NCBI GenBank assembly: GCA_003008705.1
Contig: PDUO01000043.1
Span: forward strand, 159,307 to 223,306
DNA: 64,000 nt
Direction of reading: 5' to 3'
From: Pezicula radicicola
Lineage: Eukaryota > Ascomycota > Leotiomycetes > Helotiales > Dermateaceae
A program made the position numbers and the translations under genes. Positions 34,675 to 47,170 of the stretch are shown piece after piece; the first letter of the stretch is position 1, and each line of letters begins with the position of its first letter. The notes under the pieces are model-generated. The model worked only from the letters and a program-made list of their open reading frames with translations, had not been told where the DNA came from and did no database searches.

Positions 34675-36240
34675 TTATATAATAATTACTAAGGTAACAG
34701 TGACCTTTGAGAATGATATTATTGTTGTTATAGTTATTATAGAACTATTTATAAATATTATACTTGTAAAGGGTAAGGTGGAGAGTTCCAATGTGTCTGA
34801 AACGGATAAAGTAAGTAGTGGAGCGACAGTACTACTATAGTTGTAGTAGTTAGTAGTAAAGGTAATACTACTTCGAGACTAATCATAAATAGATACTTCT
34901 ATAGTACTAATTAAATCAATACCCGAAGATAATAAAGATCCTAGTATACTTATACCCACTGTGTAATTACTAATAATACTCTGGATAACCTTATTTATTC
35001 CTACTACTATTAAAACCAAGATAGTACCTAAAGAATAGTTGCTTATAAGCGAGACAGAGGTTAATACAGGTATATACACGGAACTAGAGCTCGAAACCGA
35101 GGCTAGTATACCGGCTCGAAGATTATTATAAGTTATATCTAGATAAACTAGCTAATTAGGTATATATTCTAGGCATAAACCATCTACGCCCTCTAATAGC
35201 CCTGAAATACTTTTAATTAAGCTCTTGTTACCGACAGTGTTACTACTACTCTCCTACTACATCCTACCTCCTAGTCCTATCTTCTAAATCTATACTATCT
35301 TCTGAATACCTACCTCTATATTATTATAACTTATAAACTCTTCTTTTATAACGTTATAGCTATAACTAGCTCTTGATACGTTATTAAATATCTCTATAGC
35401 TTCTATTAAAGGTAGTACTTTAAAGTTATAAATACCCTCCTCCTAAGTTCCTTCGCCGACACTAGTAAATAGTAGTCCAAGACCCTTGGTTTTATTAAAA
35501 GAGCGTCTATATATAGGTATACTAAGTATAATTTTACTAGTATCAATATCTTATAATATATAGTAGTTAACTATAGTCTAAGTATTAAATAGTATAGACT
35601 TATTATTTATAAAGAAAATATTTACTTAATAACTAGTTTCTATACTCTAGCTTCTAGTATAATTATATACTATTAGATTCTAAAAATTAATATATTAATC
35701 TATCTTAGTAAGATATAATTTCTTATAATTTAATAGCCTGGTAGGAGAAGTTACTATAAGCTAGAAATAATATAGTATACTTAGTAAATTACTATATATA
35801 TTAAGAGTCCCTCTAATTATTTAAAGTAATAGAACTAGATAAGTAGTCTAGGTATCGTCTAATAGATACTCCTAGTTAATATCGAGTCTATCAAGCCCGA
35901 GGTTATAGATAAGAGAAATAGTAGAGGATATAAATATTAAACAACTAGAGATAGTAGAAGCTAGTACTATAAAATTTAAAGAATAACTCTAGCTACCTAT
36001 TGAAAGAAGGACTTTAAGGTTTCTATTCTACTTTTTAAGGATATAGAGTTACTTTAAGTAGCTATAAAGATTAATACTATTATTATCTATAAAATCCCTA
36101 ATAAATTTTATATTAGTATTAGTTTATAAATCTAAGAGATATCTATTTATAATATTCTCTATTAGAACTTAATCTAATAGATATCTAAGATTAATCTTAT
36201 ACTTCTTCTATATCTAGATTAATATTTATAAAAGTATAGA
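34675..36240 (-). pseudogene. GH18 chitinase, RIP-inactivated
   Basis: One reverse frame without shift ends at 34675-34677. From the N-terminal side it shows LKVLLSIGS near 36000 (KVLLSIGGW, Trp now TAG at 35989-35991) and the catalytic block near 35869-35892, reading D-R-L-D-I-N-stop-E where DGxDxDWE is normal. There Gly became Arg, an Asp became Asn and the Trp became TAG 35872-35874, while the catalytic Glu remains. Next come LIVTSPTRLLNYKKL, KIILSIPIYRRSF (normally LGMPxYGRxF), GLLFTSVGEGT, ASYSYNVIKEEFISYN, and GLGGRM followed by TAG-TAG-GAG where MWWE is expected. A Ser/Thr-rich tail follows. GH18 chitinases cleave chitin in the fungal wall or in hosts. The start is unclear (about 36240) and upstream introns are likely. 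Every damaged residue is a RIP-type change. Confidence 0.85.
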
Positions 36241-37900
36241 GTATATATATAAGCTTATTAGCTAGTAGGTCTTAGAGGAAGAACTATCTCTTATATATTA
36301 CTCTAATTTTATTAGTATATAAAGTTACTTATATATAGTAAGTAAACTAATTAATATAGTATATAATAGTATAATAATTATTTTCTATAAGTATCTTAGT
36401 ATTTAACGTTAGTAGAAGATCTTTATAGGGAGAAACATTATTAACTACTAGTAATAAATAAAGGAGTTTTAAAAGTATTATAATATTTACTCTTAAGCTC
36501 TCTAAGAAAAAGACCTTAGTAGTAGATTATTTTAAGATAAATTAACTAAGAGAATAAAAGCTTTAAATATAATTTAAATATATAAACTATTATAATAATC
36601 TTAATAGTAAATTAAGATATCTCTAAAACTATATTAATTAAAAGTAGATTATTTATACTCGAAGATAACTAAATCTAAATAACTATCTAAATTAAAATAA
36701 CTCTCTAAATCAAGATAGTCTATTAGTTTAGATATCCCTCTTTTTACTACTTTAGCTAAGTTTCCTTATAGTTAAATCCTAAATTAATAAGTTATATATT
36801 TACTAAATATTATATAATTTACTCTATTAGATAGATAGAGAACTATTATTTATAAGAATTTATATTATTATTACTAGTAACTATTTAATCTAACTAGTCT
36901 AGAGGTCTACTCTATAAAAATATTCTACTATCTCTATTAAGATAAGTATCCTTATTATTAATTATAAGATACTTATTATACTTCCTTATATAATTAATTT
37001 TATTTATAATAATATTAAGGTTATTCTATAAAATCTAGATAATAGATCTAGTAGTAATACTACCTCTTTCTATATTTATAACCCTTTTTAACTAGATATC
37101 TACTTATCTAAACCTATTATACTATCTTATCTCTATCTTCTCTTCCTTCTAATAGAAGAAGAAGTTAATTCTATACTTTATAAATATAAATCTCTAGCTC
37201 GGACTACCCTTATAACCTATAGTATAGTTAAAGATTAAAGTAAGGAAGGTAATAAATATTATAATTATTACTTACTCTATATAGACTACTTTATTATTAG
37301 TATTATAAACAAGGAAGAATAGACTAATAAGGTAAAATTCTATAAAATACAAGCTAGTAAGTTGAATAAGATTACTTATATTTAGTATATAGGTAAAGTT
37401 ATAACTAAATCTTCTTATTATAGAATAGATAGATTTTATTAATCTATCAAGGTCTTAACTATAGAGGCTATAGGTATACTATAAAGATATATCTTTATTT
37501 ATAGAAGTTTAGAATACTACTCTATTATATATAGTTATATATATTAAATATTAATAAATAATACTATTAGAAGAAGTACTAGAAATAATAATATATAATA
37601 ATAAAAATAATAAATATAACTAGACCTCGGAGTATAGAAAAATATCCTTACTATACTTTACTAAAAATAATAAAGCTTTTATAAAGGGATTAACTTATAA
37701 AAGTAGATTAACTTTTTAATAAGAGAGTATTTAAATAAAGTTAGTTTTAGGTCCTATTATATTTATATAAAAAACTTAATACTCTAAGATAGTAAGTAGC
37801 TTTAGTAGCTTTTAAGCTCTAAAGAGACTTCTAGGACTATATTATAATTAGATTTCAATTATCTTATTCTAGGAGTATATAAGGTAGGGAATAGAAGTAG
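36241..37900. repeat. RIP-mutated AT block, unidentified
   Basis: Very AT-rich with stops in all frames. It probably contains the 5' part of the LINE that follows, but no motif marks its start. Confidence 0.4.
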
Positions 37901-40900
37901 GAGATAGTAAGATATATTTAATATATTATATAGTAAATAAAGTAAGGTTATATAGAAGAATAATAATAATCAAGGACCTAGTAACTAGTAACCCCTTTAT
38001 AGTCCTAACTATATAAACTATAAAGACTAAGGATAGTAATAAGGATAGTAAGAATAAACTAATAAAGGATATCCCTACTTCCTAAGTAACTCTATATACT
38101 CTAAAGTCTAAATAGATATATATTATAAAGATACTAAAATAGAAGATAATTATAATAGATATAATTATAATTATATCTAATAGAGAAGATCTTAATATCT
38201 ATCTATAAAGATATTTATAGAAACTAAGTATAAAGACTAAGTAGAATAAAGTAGATTAGGATATATTTAAAGTAAGAAGATTAGATAAGAGACTTAGAGT
38301 TAATAAATAAGTAATATTAGAAAATATTCAAGAATAAATAAATAAATAAACTAATATACTTAAGACTCTTCTAAAGGAATAGATAAAGTAAAATATATAT
38401 AATAAAAAGATAAAAGTAAAACTTACTTATATAGAAAAGGAACTAGAAACTATTAAAGAAGAATACTAAATAGTTAAAGAAGAGTTATATAAGATAAAAT
38501 AATAAATAGTAGATAGTATTATAACCCTTATATCAGGAAATAATAACTCTAATCTATTCTATATAGAAGTTATATATATTATACTAACTAGTTAACTAAG
38601 TAATATATAAATACTCTTATCCTTAAATACTATATTATTTAATTTTACTAATATACTATACTATATAATTAATACCTCTAGAGTTAAAGCTAAAGTAAGT
38701 AACTAAGTCTCTATAGAAGTAATTTAGAAGATAATAGAAAATAGAATATATAATAAATAAGATAATACTATATAATAATACTAAGTAGTAATAATAGATT
38801 TAAAGAATCTATACTAGATTAGAGTTATCTATAGAAATAAAGCTAAATATAAAAAGGTAAAGTAAGTAGTAAAAGTAAATCTAGTATAAGGAGTATAGAT
38901 TCTTTAAGATAACCTATATCCTATTAGAGTAAATAGTATTAATTATATAACTATATTAGATAAGATAGATAATATCTAAACTAGAGCTACTAAAGCCCTT
39001 AGTAAAGAAAATAATACCTAGATTATAAAGATAGTATAGTTTAATAATAGAGTTATACTAAAGGTATATAGCTCTATAGTTATATATCTTACTAAAGAAT
39101 TAGATATAAGATACTTCCTCTAAAAAGGGTTTTTCTATACTAGAGGAGAATTAAAATATACTAAGGTATTTAAATACTAAGATTATTTAAACTAATACTA
39201 TAACTACTAGGAAATCACTAACTATAAAGTTTACTAGTATACTAAAATATAGATCTATAGGAGATATACTAAAGAAGACTATTAATAAACTAAATATATA
39301 AAAACTATCTTAAAATATATCTTATATAAAGACCTCTATAAATTATTTAATAGAAACTATTAGAAACTCTATTTATCCTAGTATAAGTAGAATATTCTAG
39401 TTAATCTAACTAAATATCAGGAAATAAGATATTATACTTAATAGTCTAATAAATAATAAGTAAATTCAAGATACTATAGTACTAGTTATCTAGGAGCTTT
39501 AGGTAAGAAGGACTAAAGACTTACTCCTTATAATACTAATATACTACTATAAATAGATAAAGATAGTACCTTCGATTTAGAGAGAAGGTAGATAATCTAT
39601 TAAGAGTATTCTCTAGATAAATAAGGATATTAAAGTAGAGTAGATAATAATACTATCTCTAAATATAATAGTAATAATTATTTAATTATTTAAATAGTTA
39701 ATCCTAGTTACTTTAGTCTATATACTAGAGATAGATACTTAGATACTATAAGATATATATAATAGTTTATAAAAGACTATTTAGAAGGTAAGAAGAAAAG
39801 TAAATATAATAGTTAAACTTATAATAATAGAGGATTTTAATTAATATAACTAATTATAGGGAGGAGATAATATTTTAATAGAGAGACAAGGAGAGACTAA
39901 CTTAATTATTAATCTAATAAATAAGTTTACTCTTAATAGTTTACTTTACTATAAAACTAAAATATAGTATAGAGGAGACTATAAGATAACTATTAATCTA
40001 GCTCTTACCTCTAAGGAATTAGAAAGTATTATAGTTAAATATATATTATATAAAATAGAATATAGGTTAGACTACTATATAATTAAGATAGTTTTTAATA
40101 TCTTTATCTCTATACTAAGACCCTAGAAAAGACTCCTCCTTAAAAATACCCTATAGAAGGAGATAAATACTAGAATAATAAACTTACTAGGACTCTTATT
40201 AGAAGGTATAATATAATAAAAGATAGATAGATTAATAATAATAGTTATAAAGACTATCTATACTCTAATACTAAAAGCTAAACTATCTCTATATACTAAA
40301 AGATAGTAGACCTCTAATCTTATATAACTTTATTATATATATACTTATTGGAGGAACTATATATAAGTTAAATAATATAGTAGATAAAGTATATCTAATC
40401 TAGAAGAGAAGATAAAAACTATAATAAAGTAATACTATAATACTATTTACTAATAAAAGAAGAAGTACTAGAATAAGTTCCTTATAGATAATAATAATAT
40501 CTAGAAGATAACTAAGTACCTAAAGTTAAATAATAATTTAGTATTTAGAAAAGTTCTATAGTTTATTAGAGCTAATAGAATAACTATAGTTAACTATATA
40601 GAGTAAGTAGAGGAGCTTCTAATTAAGTTCTTCTCTCTACTACTAGATAATATCAATAATAAAGACTTAAGACTATAAAGAGCCTCTATAATAATACTAA
40701 CTATTACTATAGAAGAAGTAGAATAATAGCTCTTTATAGTTAAATCATAGAAGGTACTAGGAGAAGATAGCTTATTAGTAATTATATAAAAAGAGATATA
40801 GTTAGTAATTAAATATTATATACTAGTACTATTCTAAGTATTACTAGAGGAGAGAGTAAGGCTATACTAATAATAATATATAAAAATTATCCCTTTAAAG

Positions 40901-43450
40901 AAGCTAGGTAAAGAAGATTATATAATTATAAAGTTATAAAGATTAATCTCTCTACTAGTAACCTTAGATAAGATCCTTAAATTAGTAGTTACTAAAAGAA
41001 TCTTATATATAGTTAAGATATATAACCTTCTCTTAACTAACTACTTTAGTATATATAAGTAGTAATCAATAGAGTAGATACTCCTCCTTCTATAAAAAGA
41101 GATTTATATAACTTAGAGAGGTTATAAGATTATAAGTCTAATTAGTTTTAATATTAAAGGAGTATATAATAAGGTATATAAGGAGTAACTATTATAAAGA
41201 ATAAAAGTATAAGGTATACTAGAAGAGCTATACTAATAGGTAAAGGTTTTTTATTTAGAATATATAATATTAATTTAAGTAAATAACTAAACCTCTAAAA
41301 TATAAAAACTACTATAGACTAGCTTATTATAAGACTCATCTCTATCCCTAATCCTATTCCTTTTCTTTAATATAAACCTAGTTTAATGATAGATTAATAT
41401 ATATAGAGATACTATAGCTTTTATAAATAACTTTATAGTCTAGGTTATAGGGTTTATAGTATAGAGTAACTAAGAAGGTATAGAAGTAATTATTAGTAAT
41501 ACTATAGAATAGAAAAAGAGGAGTAGTATAACTTTTAAAGTAAATAAGATAATAATTATTTACTTTACTTATAAGTTATATAAGATAGATACTTAACTAT
41601 TTATTATTAAAGGATAAGCTATTAAACTAAAGGAATATATTAAAATTCTTAGTATAATTATAGACACTAAACTTAAATATAGAGAATATATAGTGAGAGC
41701 TACTTCTAAAGGACTAAAGATAATAATAAAGCTTAGATAACTTAGAGAGCTATTACTAGCTATAGTATAATAACTCTTTATAGCTATAGTTACTCTAGTA
41801 GTAGATTATACTTCTAATATATAAATATATAAGTATAGATATAAGTTAACTATACCTATTAATAGAGTCTAGAAAATAGGAGTATAAGTAATAGTAGAAA
41901 TATTTATAATAATTACTATAAGTATAGTAGAGGTAAAGGTAACTATCTCTATAGTAGAGGATAGACTCTAGAGAAGAGTTATTAAACTATAGATAGATAT
42001 CTATACCTTGTCTAATACTAATCTACTCTATAGGAATATATTCTAAATATAGAAATTTAGGAAATAATACTACTTACCTCTTTATTAGATAATAGAGAAA
42101 CTTAAAGATATTATAATAAAGAAAATAAAAACTATCTATCTATTTACTCTACTACTATAGAAGAAGAGAGTATAAACTATCACTAATAAGGAACTAATAA
42201 GGTAACTAAACTTAAACTAAGTAGTATATATTACTATAAATAACTTAGTATAAAATAATATAGTTAGACTAGATATAGTAATTAAGATATATAAGTAAGT
42301 TAGAGATAACCCTATAGTTAAAATACTTTTCTCTACTCTAGGTTTAAGAATAGAGTAGAACCTATATATTATAAAACTAGTAGTAATAGTTTATACCCTC
42401 TAATAATTACTATAATATAAATACTATAGTATTATACTATAGATAAGAAATAAAATAACTACCCTTATACTTAGAAACCTATACTAATAGTCTAACTAGA
42501 AATAGATTTATAGTATTTATAAATTAATTAATAAACTTAAGAGAAAATATAATAAAATTACTATAGTATAGTTACTAATGAATAAAGATAAGGAACTCTA
42601 GATATATACTAAAGAGAAAGCTAAAGAAGCTATATAATAGAGTATAGAGCTATAGATACTACTCTCTAGAGTATAATTAATAATACTTAATATAGTATAA
42701 ACTAAATAAGATACTACTAGAAGTTTACTAGAGAAGGTTAGAAAACTATCTAAGAAAGTAGATATAGTATTACTAGATAAATATACTTAAAAGTTATATA
42801 ACTAGTTAATATAAAAAGAAGTAAGTATACTTACTTAGCTAAGAATAAGAATAGTAAGATTAAACTTATATCTATTCCTTATTAAAGCTATATTATCTAA
42901 TTAATATACCTATAGAGAAGCTAGAGAAATAGTTAAATACTTTCTTTTTTAATATTAAAGATAAACTATATACTAAATAAAGATACTTTAATATATAGAA
43001 ATTTATAAAAGTAATATTTTATTCTACCTAGAAGGAAAATTACTATTAGATAATAAGAATTAGACTTCTAATATAAAAGTAGTTTAAATAATAATATAAT
43101 TTATAATAGTTATAAGCTAGCTTAATACTAACTCTTAGTAAGAAAATAACTAATAAAACTAACTACCCTTAACTACTTTCTAATTATCTAATACTAACTA
43201 CCTTATACTATAGATAAAAGATACTACTTTAGTTACTAAGGATAAGATACTAAATACTTAGAGAATAACCTTTAAGCTAGTCTATTAATATTACTAACTA
43301 TAAGAATCTATATAGATAAGTTAGAAGAGAGAAGCTAGAAGCTAGAAATAACTAATATATAGACTTAAGAAGTTAAGAATTTACTTTAAGAAATATACTT
43401 ATATATTAATAATAGTTATCTTATTAGATTAACTACTAGACGTTAATAAA
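37900..43450 (+). mobile_element. Tad1-like LINE, RIP-degraded, copy 1
   Basis: Forward-strand non-LTR retrotransposon. ORF1 (about 38250-39330) has a coiled-coil-like Lys/Glu stretch (KELETIKEEYQIVKEEL, stop ignored), then a region whose zinc knuckles survive as YYNYQEITNYKVYQYTK, with Cys turned to Tyr. ORF2 covers about 39400-43400: an endonuclease part (DYKITINLALTSKELESIIV), RT blocks (VSLISFNIKG style at 41130-41160; SLSLILFLFFNINLV near 41340-41380) and the active site reading AFINNFIV where AFVDDF is expected. Both catalytic Asp are Asn (41426-41431). The thumb and C-terminal part continue to about 43000. A TA-rich tract near 43450-43500 may be the 3' tail. Frame stops are at Gln/Trp sites throughout. 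Confidence 0.85.
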
Positions 43451-46199
43451 TTATATATATATATATATTTATATATTTATATAACTTTATAATATAGAAA
43501 ATAAATTAAATAAAGGTAACTATATCTAAGAACTCTAATTTAAAAACTAATAATCTAGCTTTACTAAAGAAATATCCTTATTAAAAGGGGTTTATAAGAC
43601 TAACCTTAGCTTATCCCTTATCTATACTAATATAGATACTTTCAATTATTAGTATAAAGTATAAAGGTTTAATAGAGTAAGTTCTTACCTATAATAAGTA
43701 TTCTAGATAGTCTTATATATATAGATAAAGTCTTAAACTTAGAAGTATTCTCTTTAATAGATATAAGGTTAATTCTTTTATCTAGTTATTCTAGCTTATT
43801 AGAGATAATCTCTTTTTATTCTATTAGTATTTCCTCTATCCTTTTCTCCTTTAATTTCTCTATTACTTCTATTTCTTGATTATTTCTCTTATTAATCTTA
43901 GTTATTTTATTTTTAAAAATATCTATAAATAAGAGGGGTAGCTTAAAAATCTCTATTTATTAGTTTAAGTTAACTAGACTAGATAGTAACTATACTAAAT
44001 AAACTAAGATTATAAGAGTCTATCTACTTTAGTAATATAGTATAAGAAAGGATATATTTAACTTATATAACTATTCTCTAACTTTTAATCCTTTACTAAG
44101 ATCTAATTAAAATATAAAGATACTACTTTCTATAGCCCTATAACTTTTAGGTAAGGTAAATAAACTTTATATTAAGCTTATCTATATCCTTAACCTTCTA
44201 GACTAAGTAGATTCAATAAGTATAAACTTTATAAGCAAGGGTCCCTTAAATAAGCTACTCTAAAAGTAATAAGTATAGTATAATACTATAGTTACTAGTA
44301 ACTATAAAGATATATTTATATCTATCAACTAGTATAGAGGTTCTATATAGCCTAGTAAATAATACTTAATCTAGTCTACTATTATATCTACTTATAAGGA
44401 TTATATAGGATTAGAGTCTTTTAGTCTATCTATAATAAGACTTAATTAGGAGTTCTAAACTTATTTACTTTTTACTAGTCTAGGAAGTAACTATAAATAG
44501 ATAACTCTATATAAAGGAGTAAATACCTAATAAAGATATTTAAATATTAATATACTATAGAACTTTAATTTCTAATAATTCTTAGAGTAAAATTATAACT
44601 TAGATAAGGCTCTTCTTATTACTCTCTAGATATTTAAAGATTTCTCTAACTATTAGTACCTTCTTTACAAGGATTCTATTATAGTATAGTAATAGCCCTC
44701 CCTTAAATATAAAGGTTATTATAAAAGTTCCTATAGTAGTAATATAAAAGTATAATTAGAGGAGGAGAGTTGGATAAATATATAGTAGAATAGAGACTAT
44801 AATAAGAACTACTAATACCTAATATAAGTAGAGGAAGATTTTATAGAATTATCTATAGAGAGGAGACTAAGAGAGGATAATAATAAGACCTAGAGATAAT
44901 CTAGTCTAGATAGATTAGTTAACTAGAAAATAATTAAGTCTAATTAAGTACTTACTACTACTATATAAATATTTTATATATTATATAAGACGAAAGCTAT
45001 CTAGGAGATAAATATAATAAGGGAATAGAAGAGGACTAGACCTAGAGATATTAGACTAATAGAATAATAAATATACTAAAAAGTACTTAAAGAGATACTA
45101 ATAATATTAGTAAAAAAGCTAAGATATAAACTAAGAAATAATAGAATTAAATTAATTAGTAAGAGATTACTAGTTTATATACTAGTTATTATAATAGTAG
45201 AGAATTAGAAACTAAGATAAAAGGAGTTAATACTAATATATACTAGATAAATTATAATATCTATAAAAGTTTATAAACTTATAAATTAATACTAGTAAAT
45301 AAGATAATAATAAATTAAATACCTTAAGACTTAATAAAAGAAGGGTTATATAAATAAAATAAGTTAAGAAAGGAGAGGAAGGAGATTAATAAGAGCTAGA
45401 ATAAGTAGAATACTATCTACTATAATAGTATATCCTAGAGTAATTTCTATAGTAGTAATTATTAAGAATAAGAGTAATATCTATCTCTATATAGTAGAAA
45501 ATCTAGTATATTAGAAAATTATTTAAATTTTAATATTTATAAATTATTATATAAATATAGATAGTATAATAAATCTATTACTAACTTTAAATATAAAAAC
45601 TTTTTATTATAGTTAATTTAAAAAGAATATTATTAAGAAGAATCTATAATCCTTATAATCTTATTAGTTATTTATAATATATAGAGTTTTCTATTACTTA
45701 GAGATAGATATTAATATACTTTATAATAAATTAATAGATTAATACTAGACTAAAGAATTAAAATAAGTTACCTTAGTTAAAAATAACTTTATATAGAATA
45801 TCTCTCTTTATTTTATATTTTAGAGTTATTTAAATTTTATAAGTAAAGCTCTATTTATTTTAAATTTTATAGAATAATTAACTAAAAGAGACTAAAGATA
45901 AATTATAAATAATAACTAATATAAGGAAATATAAATTAAATTAAAGAGAGTTAATAATTAAAGATAAAATAAAATATAAGGAAAGAAGAATTATAATTAT
46001 AATTTAATACTAAAATAAGAAATAAAATAACTAATTAAATATAAAAACTAAAATAAATTATTAATCTAAAATTATTTTACTTATTTCTTCTTCTAATAGA
46101 TATTAAATACCTTAATTATCTCTCTCTTTTATACTACTATTAATTTAATATTTATCTTTATATTTTCTAATATATAGAATTTTAGCTTAAATCCTTTTA
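43451..46199. repeat. RIP-mutated AT block, second copy of the 3.8-5 kb element family
   Basis: No intact gene. About 45590-45720 matches 4700-4830 in order of words, pointing to a shared, unidentified retroelement. A forward frame near 45180-45500 has a Gln/Lys-rich, protein-like reading (KKGEEGDQQELEQVEYYLLQ, with stops ignored) compatible with a gag-like protein. Confidence 0.4.
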
Positions 46200-47170
46200 A
46201 GCTAGTCTTATATACTATAGTAAGTTTATTATTAACCTTCTTTTTCTTATTATTAACCTTCTTCTTATTATTAACCTTCTTCTTATTACTAACCTTCTTC
46301 TTATTACTAATCTTCTTCTTATTATTAACCTTCTTCTTATTACTAACCTTCTTCTTATTATTAATCTCCTTCTTCTTCTTATTAGTAGTCTTATCTTTAG
46401 GTTCTTTTAAAGTTTCCTCTAATAAGTATTTCCTTCTATATTATCTATAATTACCTTTATAAAATTTTATATAATATAATAGGGTAGTATCTATAATACT
46501 ATAATTCTTCTAAATACTATAATACTCTAATCTACTTTCCTAACTTATAAATACTTCCTTAACTCCCTTTACTATCTCTACTATTAATCCTACCCTTTAT
46601 TTAATAAGGAGTTATATATCTAGTTATTATAGAATTTACTCTTCTATCTTCCTTAATCTATCCTTCTCTATATCTAATATATATAGAATTAGTTTAACTA
46701 AGTCTTCTAGCTTTCTAGAATATCCAGGGGGGACTATTATAGTAATCCTCTTAACTTAGTAGATATCTTTTACTCTTTATAATTCTTTACCCTCTTTAGT
46801 TTTAGCTTTACCTCTATATCTCTATTCTATAAAGTTTAATAACTCCTCTTTATTAATTATAATATCTCTTCTAAGTCTAAAAATTATCTAGTCTAGGACT
46901 TTATAATTATAGATAATAGTTATTAGTCTAAACTTACCTTTATAGTTAATAATAACCTAGGTATCTCTTAAGCTAGACCCTTGATCAAGGTTAAGAAACT
47001 CTATTAGATTACTAAGATATATTTCTACTAAAAGAGTAATTAAATCCTTATTAACTATAGAAGTTATTTAATAGTCTTTAATCTTATCTTTAGATATATT
47101 AGGATTATTAATCTTATTATATATATCCTCTATTTTAGTATTAGAATAATTATTATTAAAAGTTTCTTCT
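46200..47170 (-). pseudogene. Lys-rich coding relic of unknown origin
   Basis: A reverse frame of about 300 codons has noticeably fewer stops than its surroundings. It reads NNPNISKDKIKDY, LLVEIYLSNLIEFLNLDQGS, KRITIIVPPGYSRKLEDLVK, LILYILDIEKDRLRKIEE and YLLEETLKEPKDKTTNKKKK, then enters a Lys/Asn repeat tract. The order (globular part, then highly basic tail) would suit a nucleic-acid-binding gag/ORF1-type protein or a host nuclear protein. No domain recognised. Confidence 0.4.
46250..46375 (-). repeat. 18-bp tandem repeats encoding Lys-rich units
   Basis: About seven imperfect copies of ACCTTCTTCTTATTACTA. On the reverse strand each gives six codons (NKKKVS or NKKKVN). Differences among copies are mostly C/T. 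Confidence 0.8.
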
